Source: Luethyella okanaganae (GTDB lineage: Bacteria > Actinomycetota > Actinomycetes > Actinomycetales > Microbacteriaceae). Taken from it: a stretch of 64,000 nucleotides of DNA. Positions 26,764 through 35,238 of this stretch are shown here, one piece after another (the stretch's first letter is position 1; every line of letters begins with the position of its first letter). The notes beneath the pieces are model-generated. The model had not been told where the DNA came from and did not search any database. It saw nothing but the letters and a program-made list of their open reading frames with translations. The stretch is from positions 744,001 to 808,000 of the forward strand of contig NZ_JBHSTP010000001.1 in the NCBI RefSeq assembly GCF_042660285.1, written 5' to 3'. The position numbers and the translations under genes are program-made.

Positions 26764-27927
26764 GTGAGCGTCACGCTCGACCTCGACGATGATCCGATCC
26801 CCGGTCTTCTGCCGGACGGCCGGCCGGATCCCGAGTACGCGGCTCGGCTCGGTCTCGTTGCCGCGGAGCCGCTCCGCCGCTCACTCGCCTTCGCCCTCGA
26901 TCTCGTCATCTGGCTGGCACTGCTCCTCCCGGCGATCCTCGGCAGCATCCCGTTGTGGTCGAGGTTGAGCCCGTTCGTCGGAAGCCTCGGCTGGTTGCTC
27001 GACCACCCTGCGCTCCCGGCGAGTCTCATCGCCGTTCTCATCAGCCAGGGTCTGATACTCGTCTACGGTCTCGTCCAGTTGATCCTGCACGGCAAGCGTG
27101 GGGTCACGGTCGGCAAGGCGACGTTCGGGCTCCGCTCCGTCAACGTCGAGCGCTTCACCGCACCAGGACTCTGGCGGGTCGTGCTTCGGGTACTCGTCCT
27201 CCAGGTCGCACAGTGGATCCTTCCGCTCGCGGGTCCCGCCGTGCTGTTCTCCTCCTCTTTCTGGGATGCAGAAGGCCGTGGCCGTAGCTGGCTCGATCGG
27301 GTCGGCCACACCTGGGTTCTCGACGTTCGGCGCGGGCTGAACCCCCTCGACGCGAAGACACTGAGGCACGCACGTCGAGCCTTCGATTCGCCGAGTTCCG
27401 GCGATCGGGGGGCGCTTCCGTCACTCGCGACGGGCGCGTCCTTCTCCGCCGCGATGTTCGAACCCGGTGCCCGGTCGAGCTCCGGTGTCGTGTCAGCGCC
27501 GTCGTCGGGCGAGCTCGCAGACGCCGGCTGGTCGCCGCCGCCGCTGAGATCCGCCGCCGTGGCGCCGTCGTCCTCGCCTCAGCCCGCGCCCGTCATCGTG
27601 TTCGACGACGGTTCCCGTGTCCGGGTCGAGGGACTGCTCCTCCTCGGGCGCAGCCCGCAGGCGCGTCCGGGCGAGGAGGGCGCCAGTGCACTCGCGCTGA
27701 GCGACGAGTCCATGCGGATCTCGAAGACCCATGCCGTGGTCGGCGCCGACGAAGGGGGCTTGTGGGTCGCCGACCGCGGATCGACCAACGGAACGTACGC
27801 CACGACACCGGGTGGCGCGAGGCGACGGCTCGTCGCCGAGGAACGCACCTACCTGTCCGGCGGCACGAGCATTGAGATCGGGGGCCGGGAATTCGTCGTC
27901 GGCACCCCCACGAAGGGTGACGGATGA
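26764..27927 (+). CDS. RDD-family membrane protein with C-terminal FHA domain
   Basis: 387 residues. The N-terminal RDD-type membrane domain (about residues 35-175) has three to four helices, and relatives' conserved Arg/Asp positions appear in EPLRRSLAFALDLVIWLAL. A linker leads to a cytoplasmic FHA domain (about 275-385) with LGRSP, SKTHAVV and STNGTY intact. GTG start. It overlaps the EssC-like gene by ATGA. It probably recruits a phosphorylated partner to the membrane next to the secretion ATPase. Confidence 0.88.
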   Translation: MSVTLDLDDDPIPGLLPDGRPDPEYAARLGLVAAEPLRRSLAFALDLVIWLALLLPAILGSIPLWSRLSPFVGSLGWLLDHPALPASLIAVLISQGLILVYGLVQLILHGKRGVTVGKATFGLRSVNVERFTAPGLWRVVLRVLVLQVAQWILPLAGPAVLFSSSFWDAEGRGRSWLDRVGHTWVLDVRRGLNPLDAKTLRHARRAFDSPSSGDRGALPSLATGASFSAAMFEPGARSSSGVVSAPSSGELADAGWSPPPLRSAAVAPSSSPQPAPVIVFDDGSRVRVEGLLLLGRSPQARPGEEGASALALSDESMRISKTHAVVGADEGGLWVADRGSTNGTYATTPGGARRRLVAEERTYLSGGTSIEIGGREFVVGTPTKGDG

Positions 27928-30900
27928 AGGTCAAGCTCTCTCTCAGACGGCAAGCCGGTTCGCCGGTCGACATCGTCATCACCGCCGATGCCACCGCCAC
28001 CGTCGAGGACGTGGCGCGCTCGATCGCGAACACCGACCCGGTATCGACCCAGCTCGCCCGCGCCGAAGCCACGGTGCTGACGCTTGCCGTCGCGCCGCCC
28101 ACCTCCGATGAGCTCGTCCCGCTCCAGCCGGATGTGCTCATCGCCGAAGCCCCCATCGGGTCCGGCTTCAACGCAACTGTCATCGCACACGGGCGGCGGG
28201 CCGCGAGCCGCGCGGAGTCCCGCCCGGCCGCTGCGCTCCTCCGCGTGCACAACGGGGCGGAGGCCGGCCGCGAGATACGACTGCCGGCGGGGAACACCGT
28301 CATCGGACGAGGCACGGACGCGGACGTCGTCCTCGCCGACCCGCTCATCTCGAAACGTCACGTCAGGATCGAGGTCGGCCAGGGGATCGAGTTCATCGAC
28401 CTGAACTCCGCCAATGGGGTCCTCGTCGACGGCGGGCTCGTGCAGCGTCTCAGAGCGATTCCCGGGCAGATCATCACGCTCGGCGACACCGAGGTCTCCG
28501 TCGTCCCGCTCGCCACCGACGCGCAGCAGACGGAGCAGGTGCTGGAACGTGGTGGCGCGCTCATGTTCAACCGTTCCCCACGGGTGGAGGCACGCTATTC
28601 GGGCACCGAGTACCCGCACCCCGAGGTGCCGTCAGAGTCCGATCCGCGCATGTTCCCGTGGCCGATGGTGGCGGCGCCCGTGCTGCTCGGCCTCGCGATG
28701 TTCGCGATGACGGGTCGCGCGACCTCGCTCTTCATCATCTTCATGTCACCCCTCATGATGCTCGGGAACGTGATCGGGCAACGTACGCAGCAGGGGCGCA
28801 AACTTCGCCAGGAGATCGAGACCTATGAGGTCCAGGTCGAACAGCTCGAGGACGATCTCGTCACGCAGGCCCGGACCGAGCGTGAGCGTCGGCACGATGA
28901 GGCTCACGCCGTCGCCGTCGTCTACGAGCAGGCCATGCGCCTCGGACCGCTGCTCTGGACCAGGCGGCCCGAGCACTGGAACTTCCTCTCGCTGCGGCTC
29001 GGCGTCGGCCGGGCGCTCAGTCGCAACACCATCGCGGAGTCCCAGAACGCGAAGGGCATCCCCAAGTACGCGCGACAGGTCGAGAAGCTCCGAGGCGCCA
29101 CGGCCTGGCTCGATGACGTTCCGCTTGTCGAGATGCTGCCCAACGCGGGCGCGATCGGTGTCGCCGGTCCGCGAGAGGTGGCCGCCGACATCGTGCGCGG
29201 CCTCGCCATGCAGATCTTCGGCATGCACGCGCCGAACGAGGTCGTGACGGCCGCGATCGTCGACCCCGCATGGACGGGGGACCTCGAGTGGATGAAGTGG
29301 TTGCCGCACGCCACGAGCCCGAGGTCGCCCTTCGCCGAGATGGCCTTCGCCGACAGCCAATCGGCGGGGACCGCTCTCCTCAACGGGCTCGAGGAGGCGA
29401 TCCTCGAACGGCTCTCGGGCACGCCGACCCGGCGCGGGCCGCTCCGCAGCGAGGACACCTCGATGGCGCTGGGTGCGAAGGTCGGTGAGACGACGCTGTC
29501 TGAGGAGAAGACCGAGGGCGACATCGCCCTCATCCTGTTCGTCTCCGGCGACGCACCCGTCGATCGTCCCCGTCTCACTCAGGTCATCGAGCGCGGTCCT
29601 GACGCCGGCATCTACACCGTGTTCTTCGCCCCCACCGTCGAATCCCTCCCAGCGGCTTGCCGCACCTTCATAGACGCGACGGACGGGCTCGAGGGTGCGC
29701 GTGTCGGCTATGTCCGCGCGGGCGAGAGCTACGAGAGCGTGCGGGTCGAGGGAGTCTCGAACGCCTACGCTCAGATGTTCGCGAAGCGCCTCGCACCTGT
29801 GATCGACTCCAGCTCGGTCGCTGCCGACTCGAGCGATCTGCCGCGGAGCGTCTCCCTTCTGAAGCTGCTCGGCGAGGAGGCGGCATCGCAGCCGAGCGCG
29901 GCGATCGAGCGCTGGAGACAGAACAACTCGATCCTCGACCGGAGCGCCGGTGCGCGTCCGAGGCTCAAGCGGGCTGGCACCCTGAAAGCCTTCATCGGAC
30001 AGGCCAGTCCGGACGCGATGTCGCTCGACCTCCGCACGCAAGGGCCGCATGCCCTCGTCGGCGGCACGACCGGATCGGGAAAGTCGGAGTTCCTCCAGGC
30101 CTGGGTGCTCGGAATGGCCGCCGAGTACAGTCCGGATCGGGTCACCTTCCTCTTCGTCGACTACAAGGGCGGCTCCGCGTTCGCCGATTGCGTCGAACTG
30201 CCGCACTGTGTCGGCCTCGTCACAGACCTCAGCCCGCACCTCGTCCGGCGTGCGCTCACGAGCCTCCGCGCCGAACTGCACCATCGCGAGCACCTCTTCA
30301 ACCGGAAGAAGGCGAAAGACCTGCTGGAGCTCGAGAAGCGCCGCGATCCCGAGACGCCGCCAGCGCTCGTGCTCGTGATCGACGAGTTCGCGGCACTCGC
30401 CGGGGAGGTGCCGGAGTTCGTCGACGGCGTCGTCGACATCGCCCAGCGCGGCCGTTCGCTCGGCATCCACCTCATCATGGCGACACAGCGTCCTGCCGGC
30501 GTCATCAAGGACAATCTGCGTGCAAACACCAACCTCAGGGTCGCGCTCCGCATGGCGGACGTCTCGGACTCGAACGATGTCGTCGGAGACCCGATCGCGG
30601 GCACCTTCGACCCGTCCATCCCGGGACGGGGCATCGCGAAGACCGGGCCAGGCCGCCTCGTCCCCTTCCAGTCTGGCTATGCAGGAGGCTGGACGAGTGC
30701 GACGCCCGAGACGGCGCAAGTACGCGTCGCGGAATTGCGTTTCGGCTCGATCCTGGTCTGGGAGCAGGACGGTGCCCGGGAGCCGGACTCCCACGATGCC
30801 GACCTCGGTCCCAACGATCAGAAGAGGATCGTTCGGAACCTCGTCGCCGCAAGTCACGAGGCAGGGGTCCCTGCTCCGCGTCGACCGTGGCTCGACGATC

Positions 30901-32417
30901 TGCGACTCGAGGTCGACCTCCGGGAGCTGCCGCTCGAGGGCGATGGGCGCATACCGCTCGGCCTCGCCGACATCCCGGAGCGCCAGTTGCAGGAGCCCGT
31001 GTTCTTCGAGCCGGACACGGACGGGCACCTGCTGCTCTACGGCACGAGTGGCGCCGGCAAGTCCGCCGCGCTGCGTTCGATCGCCACAGCGGTCGGCGCG
31101 CATCCCGAGAGCGGCTCCGCCGCGGTCTACGGACTCGACTTCGGAACCGGGGCGCTCCGCTCATTGGAGGTGCTCCCGCATGTCGGCTCGATCGTCGCAG
31201 GCGACGATGCGGAGCGGGTCCAGCGCCTGCTGCGCACGCTCCGAGCGATGCTCGACGACCGAGCGAAACGGTTCTCGGCCGTCAACGCGTCGAGCCTCAG
31301 CGAATACCGCCGCCTGAGCGGCCGCCACCGGGAGCCGCGTGTGCTGCTGCTCATCGACGGCTTCGGCACGTTCAGGCAGGAGTGGGAGTCGACGTCGGCG
31401 CGGTCGCCGTTCTACAACATCTTCATGCGCATCCTCGGGGAGGGTCGCCCGCTCGGCGTCCATGCGATTGCGACGGCCGACCGCTACGGCGCGGTGCCGA
31501 CGGCGGTGAGCGCGAACGTGTCCAAACGGGTGATCCTCCGGCTCTCTGACGACGCCGCGTATTCCGTGCTCGGCGCGCCGAAAGACGTTCTCAACGAGCG
31601 CAGCGCACCGGGACGGGCCATCGTCGACGGCTTCGAGACGCAGGTGGCCGTGATGGGTGGGACCGCCAACGTCGCCCAGCAGACGGTCGCGTTGCAGGAG
31701 TTCGCGAATGACCTGCGCGCCCGCGGTGCCGTCGACGTCGGCGAGATCGGCGCGCTGCCGACCGAGCTCGCTCCGGAGCAGCTTCCCGCGTCGGTCGACG
31801 GTCAGCCCGTCATTGGCGTCTCGGAGGACGTGCTCGGGCCGAAGGGCTTCGAGCCGGTCGGCACCTTCGTCGTGGCTGGCCCGCCACAGAGCGGCAAGTC
31901 GAACGCGCTCCGCGCGCTCGTGCGCGCCATGGAGCGCTTCGACCCGGAGGCGCAGTTCTTCCACATCGGGGGTCGCCGTGCCGCGCTGAGGGAGTTCCGG
32001 CCGTGGGCGCGGCAGGCGCAAGCCGTCGAGGATGTGCGCTCGCTCGCCAAGGAGCTGACAGACGTCATCCCCGACGAGGCGAGTCAGAGAAGACTCGTGA
32101 TCGTCATCGAGAACGTCGCCGAGTTCGCCGATTCCGACGCGGAACGCCCGCTCAAGGAGATGTTCCAGGCGATCAACCGCAGCGACCACTTTCTGATCGG
32201 CGACGGCGACGTCACTCAGCTCGGCTCCAGTTACGGCTTCATCGGCGACTTCAAGGGCGGGCGGCGCGGCATCGTGCTGAAACCGGACACCTACGATGGC
32301 GACTCGCTGTTCAAGGTCCCGTTCCCGAAGGTCCAGCGGCACGAGTTCCCCGAGGGGCGTGGGCTCTTCGTGGAGAACGGCCGGCATGTCACGGTGCAGA
32401 TGCCGCGCGTGGACTGA
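27924..32417 (+). CDS. EssC-like type VII secretion FtsK/SpoIIIE ATPase with FHA domain
   Basis: 1497 residues. Order: ubiquitin-like N-terminal segment (1-80); FHA domain (about 105-200; VIGRGTDADV, SKRHV, SANGV); two transmembrane helices (about 247-290); coiled region; three FtsK/SpoIIIE ATPase domains. Domain 1 has Walker A with K720 and Walker B DE at 820-821. Domain 2 keeps K1046 but has D1145-G1146. Domain 3 keeps K1325 but has E1396-N1397, so only domain 1 looks fully competent. This layout matches EssC of Firmicute T7SSb rather than EccCa/b of mycobacteria. No EccB, EccD, EccE or mycosin gene is nearby. Confidence 0.92.
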   Translation: MKVKLSLRRQAGSPVDIVITADATATVEDVARSIANTDPVSTQLARAEATVLTLAVAPPTSDELVPLQPDVLIAEAPIGSGFNATVIAHGRRAASRAESRPAAALLRVHNGAEAGREIRLPAGNTVIGRGTDADVVLADPLISKRHVRIEVGQGIEFIDLNSANGVLVDGGLVQRLRAIPGQIITLGDTEVSVVPLATDAQQTEQVLERGGALMFNRSPRVEARYSGTEYPHPEVPSESDPRMFPWPMVAAPVLLGLAMFAMTGRATSLFIIFMSPLMMLGNVIGQRTQQGRKLRQEIETYEVQVEQLEDDLVTQARTERERRHDEAHAVAVVYEQAMRLGPLLWTRRPEHWNFLSLRLGVGRALSRNTIAESQNAKGIPKYARQVEKLRGATAWLDDVPLVEMLPNAGAIGVAGPREVAADIVRGLAMQIFGMHAPNEVVTAAIVDPAWTGDLEWMKWLPHATSPRSPFAEMAFADSQSAGTALLNGLEEAILERLSGTPTRRGPLRSEDTSMALGAKVGETTLSEEKTEGDIALILFVSGDAPVDRPRLTQVIERGPDAGIYTVFFAPTVESLPAACRTFIDATDGLEGARVGYVRAGESYESVRVEGVSNAYAQMFAKRLAPVIDSSSVAADSSDLPRSVSLLKLLGEEAASQPSAAIERWRQNNSILDRSAGARPRLKRAGTLKAFIGQASPDAMSLDLRTQGPHALVGGTTGSGKSEFLQAWVLGMAAEYSPDRVTFLFVDYKGGSAFADCVELPHCVGLVTDLSPHLVRRALTSLRAELHHREHLFNRKKAKDLLELEKRRDPETPPALVLVIDEFAALAGEVPEFVDGVVDIAQRGRSLGIHLIMATQRPAGVIKDNLRANTNLRVALRMADVSDSNDVVGDPIAGTFDPSIPGRGIAKTGPGRLVPFQSGYAGGWTSATPETAQVRVAELRFGSILVWEQDGAREPDSHDADLGPNDQKRIVRNLVAASHEAGVPAPRRPWLDDLRLEVDLRELPLEGDGRIPLGLADIPERQLQEPVFFEPDTDGHLLLYGTSGAGKSAALRSIATAVGAHPESGSAAVYGLDFGTGALRSLEVLPHVGSIVAGDDAERVQRLLRTLRAMLDDRAKRFSAVNASSLSEYRRLSGRHREPRVLLLIDGFGTFRQEWESTSARSPFYNIFMRILGEGRPLGVHAIATADRYGAVPTAVSANVSKRVILRLSDDAAYSVLGAPKDVLNERSAPGRAIVDGFETQVAVMGGTANVAQQTVALQEFANDLRARGAVDVGEIGALPTELAPEQLPASVDGQPVIGVSEDVLGPKGFEPVGTFVVAGPPQSGKSNALRALVRAMERFDPEAQFFHIGGRRAALREFRPWARQAQAVEDVRSLAKELTDVIPDEASQRRLVIVIENVAEFADSDAERPLKEMFQAINRSDHFLIGDGDVTQLGSSYGFIGDFKGGRRGIVLKPDTYDGDSLFKVPFPKVQRHEFPEGRGLFVENGRHVTVQMPRVD

Positions 32418-32425
32418 GGGCGCCG

Positions 32426-32469
32426 ATGGGGAGGGCTCACGCGAACCGAGGGTGGGTAGTCCTCCCCAT
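32426..32469. repeat. 9-bp inverted repeat upstream of the WXG-like gene
   Basis: ATGGGGAGG (32426-32434) and CCTCCCCAT (32461-32469) are exact inverted copies 26 bp apart, just after the essC-like stop and touching the -35 box below. It may be an operator or a transcript-end structure. No T run follows, so it is not a typical terminator. Confidence 0.5.
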
Positions 32470-32497
32470 TGGATGCGAGTGGGTCGTGTCGTAATCT
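32469..32497 (+). promoter_or_regulatory. probable promoter of the WXG-like genes
   Basis: TTGGAT and TAATCT separated by 17 bp form one of the best sigma-70-like matches in the window. They lie about 45 bp upstream of the first small secreted-type gene, allowing it to be expressed separately from, and more strongly than, the ATPase operon. Confidence 0.5.
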
Positions 32498-32539
32498 GAG
32501 TGCAAGAGGTCCGAATGTTGGGGGCCGGAACTGAAAGGA

Positions 32540-32836
32540 ATGGCCGACATGGCTGACTTCAAGGCAACGTACGGCGAGATGGAGAGCATGGCCGGAAGGC
32601 TCGAGCAGGGCCGTGAGGACATCGCCGACATCCTGCGCGCGCTCAAGGAGGGCGTCGATACCCTCCTCGGCGACGACTTCAAGACCGAGCATGCCTCGGG
32701 CAAGTTCGGCGAGGGCTACAACGAGTTGACGATCGGTCTCAATACCGCGATCAACGGCATCAAGGACATGGGCGAGTCCCTTCGCAAGATGCAGCAGGCC
32801 ATCAAGGACACCGACGCCGCGCTCGCCGGCCAATAG
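32540..32836 (+). CDS. WXG100/ESAT-6-like protein lacking the W-x-G motif
   Basis: 98 residues, all-helical with a central turn, typical ESAT-6 size, directly after the EssC-like ATPase. The turn between the two helices reads LLGDDF instead of WxG, and no C-terminal YxxxD/E export signal is present. Family assignment therefore rests on length, helical hairpin pattern and context. ATG 32540 follows GAAAGGAATG spacing; ATG 32549 is an alternative three codons on. It is probably a small structural substrate or partner of the secretion ATPase. A 15-bp stem-loop follows the stop. Confidence 0.75.
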   Translation: MADMADFKATYGEMESMAGRLEQGREDIADILRALKEGVDTLLGDDFKTEHASGKFGEGYNELTIGLNTAINGIKDMGESLRKMQQAIKDTDAALAGQ

Positions 32837-32845
32837 CCCCCCATA

Positions 32846-32880
32846 GACGTCGCTCCGCCGGGATCCGGCGGAGCGACGTC
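32846..32880 (+). promoter_or_regulatory. strong intercistronic stem-loop after the WXG-like gene
   Basis: GACGTCGCTCCGCCG (32846-32860) and its exact complement (32866-32880) around GGATC form a 15-bp GC-rich hairpin between the two small genes. There is no T run, so it more likely stabilises the upstream message or attenuates read-through than terminates fully. Confidence 0.65.
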
Positions 32881-32911
32881 GTCGGAACGCACATCAGAAG
32901 GGGAGAGGGCG

Positions 32912-33241
32912 ATGGGTGACATCTGGATTCCGATGACGGACCTCAGCGAGCTGAACGGCTCGCTGAAGCAGATCATCGTCGAGTTCGAGGACGCCGAGAA
33001 GCGGCAGAACAACGTCGAAGCGGCCATCGGCTCGCCGGACGGCCGCGGCGAACTGCGATCGAGATGCCACGATTTCGAGGGCGGCTGGAACGATCGTCGC
33101 TCGGAGCTCCTCAAGAACCTGCAGAACGTCCAGGCCCGCGTCGAAGCGACGGGCCGGGGCTGGAAGGACTTCGACCTCGAAGCGGCGGCCTCGCTCCGCG
33201 TCGAGGAGAACGAAGCCAGCACCCTCCCGATCGCACCGTAG
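32912..33241 (+). CDS. second small helical WXG-like protein
   Basis: 109 residues, predicted helical hairpin; the central turn contains FEGGWNDRR, so a Trp is present next to Gly though not in exact WxG order. One cysteine (SRCHDF). It has ATG start after AAGGGGAG, no signal peptide, no YxxxD/E tail. Its position between the first WXG-like gene and a membrane-spanning candidate substrate suggests a heterodimer partner or substrate chaperone. Confidence 0.65.
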   Translation: MGDIWIPMTDLSELNGSLKQIIVEFEDAEKRQNNVEAAIGSPDGRGELRSRCHDFEGGWNDRRSELLKNLQNVQARVEATGRGWKDFDLEAAASLRVEENEASTLPIAP

Positions 33242-33260
33242 ACGAGGACCGGAAGAGCTC

Positions 33261-34604
33261 ATGAAGACGCATCGCGGACGTACCGTCGCTCCGATCGAGG
33301 GTCGCGCCGGCGACATCGTCGATCGTGGAGAGCAGATCGAAGAGCTCGGCGAACAGATGATCGGCGCAGCCGAACTCATGTCGCGCATCGCGGAGGGAAC
33401 CGCGCATGGACGCGGGTACTCGCTCGACAAGGTCAAAGAGGAGATCGGCGACGTCCACGGCGAGCTCCGCCTCGCCGGTGAGCGCTACAAACCGACCGGC
33501 ACGGCGCTCAAGCGCTACGGCGACGCGCTCGACGGCGTGCAGACGCGCCTCGGCCGGATCATCCCGGAGTGCGAGCAGACCCACGCCGCCCTTGAGACCG
33601 CCCGTGGCTCGCAGGAGACCGCGGAGGGCGCTTCCATGTCGGCACCGCCGCCTCCGCCCGGCGACGCGGTCGCGGTTGCTGCGAACGAGAAGCTCGCACA
33701 AGCGGCGAGCAATGCGCAGACGGCCCTCAACGCCGCGATCACCGATCACGACGCCAACCTCGCCGAGTTCGATACGCAGTACGACGTGTGGGACGAGGCC
33801 TATGACAAGGCGGTCAACGAGATCGGTTCCGCGACCGACGGTGGTATCAGCGACGGTTTCTGGGACGACGTCTCTGGCATCGTGGACGCTGCGCTGACAG
33901 TGCTCACCTGGGTCGGCATCGTGCTCACCGTTCTCGCTCTCATCGTCGGAGGCCCGCTCATCGCCCTCCTCGCGGCGATCGTCGCGGCACTGACGCTCCT
34001 CGGCACGCTCTATCTCTATAGTCAGGGCCGGAAGTCCCTGGGAGATGTGGGCTGGGCCGTCATCGGTGTGCTGCCGTTCGGCAAGCTCGGCAAACTCTTC
34101 AAAGGTCAGTTCAAAGGGTTCGGGACCGATTTCGTCAAGCAGTACAGCGGACCGGTCACCCAGATCCGGGGTGTCCGCGGGCTGCCGACGTCGGCAAGCG
34201 CCGTGGGTGCGAGCGGTACGCTCTGGTACGGGGCCGTCGCCAAGAACTTCAACAGCTACGTGGGCCGGGTGTCCGCTCAGCCTCTCTTCGGCTCCCCCTC
34301 TGGCGCGTTGTCGCGTTTCTTCGGCGGCGCGAACCGCACCTGGGCGACGACCTTCCGGGGCGCTGTCGACGGTACAGGGCCGAAGTTCTCCGCCTCTCTC
34401 GTCTCCCAGCTGCCGACATCGCTCAGCGGCCTCTATTCGAGTGGTGGCCCCCTCGCCCGCGGCGAAGCCGTGCTGAACGCCGCGAAGAACCTGAACGGCT
34501 ACTACCGTTCGTACAACAACACGATCGCACCAGCCGTCGGCGACTTCTTCGGCGGCCCGACTCCCTCCGAGACGTGGCGGGTCCAGCTCGCGGGCACTCC
34601 GTGA
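33261..34604 (+). CDS. helical protein with central membrane segment, candidate T7SS substrate or component
   Basis: 447 residues. A long N-terminal helical region (about 1-200) resembles LXG/WXG-type targeting domains in composition and includes a PPPPPG break. A hydrophobic block of about 48 residues (about 210-258) can form two membrane helices. A C-terminal 190-residue Gly/Ser/aromatic-rich region shows no nuclease, deaminase or NADase motif I recognise. No signal peptide. No separate immunity-like gene is obvious unless one of the next genes serves. It could be a secreted effector or a membrane part of the apparatus. Confidence 0.6.
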   Translation: MKTHRGRTVAPIEGRAGDIVDRGEQIEELGEQMIGAAELMSRIAEGTAHGRGYSLDKVKEEIGDVHGELRLAGERYKPTGTALKRYGDALDGVQTRLGRIIPECEQTHAALETARGSQETAEGASMSAPPPPPGDAVAVAANEKLAQAASNAQTALNAAITDHDANLAEFDTQYDVWDEAYDKAVNEIGSATDGGISDGFWDDVSGIVDAALTVLTWVGIVLTVLALIVGGPLIALLAAIVAALTLLGTLYLYSQGRKSLGDVGWAVIGVLPFGKLGKLFKGQFKGFGTDFVKQYSGPVTQIRGVRGLPTSASAVGASGTLWYGAVAKNFNSYVGRVSAQPLFGSPSGALSRFFGGANRTWATTFRGAVDGTGPKFSASLVSQLPTSLSGLYSSGGPLARGEAVLNAAKNLNGYYRSYNNTIAPAVGDFFGGPTPSETWRVQLAGTP

Positions 34605-34650
34605 TCGTGCCACACTCGTTCAGGCGGATGCCAGGAACGGGGGATCACCG

Positions 34651-35238
34651 ATGATCGAGTACCTGATCGACTACGACATCGCCTGCTGGGTGCGTCTTCC
34701 GCGATCCTTCCCGCTCGGCGGGGTTCCGAACGAGAACGCCTGGGTCGAACTGCAACTGCGGGAGTTCGCCGCGGCGAACGGCGAGTTGAGCTCGGAGGAC
34801 CGCGAGGCCGGCGCGCAGCTCGCCCGGCTCTGCCTGGAGGGGGTATCGCCGGCGAGCGTCGAGGCGTTCTGGTTCTGCCCGCGGGCCGCCCCGACATCGG
34901 GGGTCGTCAACATTCAGGTGCAGGAGATTCCGCCGGGAGTCGATCCGAGCCTTGCCGAGATCTTCGGTTCCGCCTCCGCCAGCCTCCCGCCGGTCGTCGA
35001 GACGCTGGAGACGGCTGCGCTCGGTCCTGGCGTCGTCGTCCGCCGCGTCGTCGACATCGACCGCCCCGGTGATCGGGCCGATGTGATCGGCCAGGTCACG
35101 TTCGTCTTCAATCCGCCCGGCTATCTGATCATCGTGGACGCGATCGCCATGGACCTCTCGGTGATCGGAGCCATGACTCCAGCGCTTTTGGCGCTGGTCG
35201 ACGCCATCTCCCTCGTCGATGGTGCGAGCATCTCGTGA
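34651..35238 (+). CDS. conserved-context hypothetical protein
   Basis: 195 residues, soluble, no signal peptide or membrane helix. Mixed alpha/beta with an acidic N-terminal half and a central VVETLETAAL helix. It starts with ATG after GGGGGAT and overlaps the next gene by GTGA, so it is translated together with the membrane protein that follows. No family recognised. In T7SS loci, genes at this position often encode substrate chaperones, but nothing in the sequence proves it. Confidence 0.6.
   Translation: MIEYLIDYDIACWVRLPRSFPLGGVPNENAWVELQLREFAAANGELSSEDREAGAQLARLCLEGVSPASVEAFWFCPRAAPTSGVVNIQVQEIPPGVDPSLAEIFGSASASLPPVVETLETAALGPGVVVRRVVDIDRPGDRADVIGQVTFVFNPPGYLIIVDAIAMDLSVIGAMTPALLALVDAISLVDGASIS

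Noticed and set aside
28746..31103. 785-residue open frame antisense to the EssC-like gene, and 45334-48207 (957 residues) antisense to tgpA/FHA/leuC
   Set aside because: Both are mirror frames of strongly motif-supported genes in GC-rich DNA, with Arg/Gly/Asp-skewed composition and no domain.
29657..31549. 630-residue plus-strand frame inside the EssC-like gene
   Set aside because: Out-of-frame shadow with Arg/Pro-rich composition and no motif.
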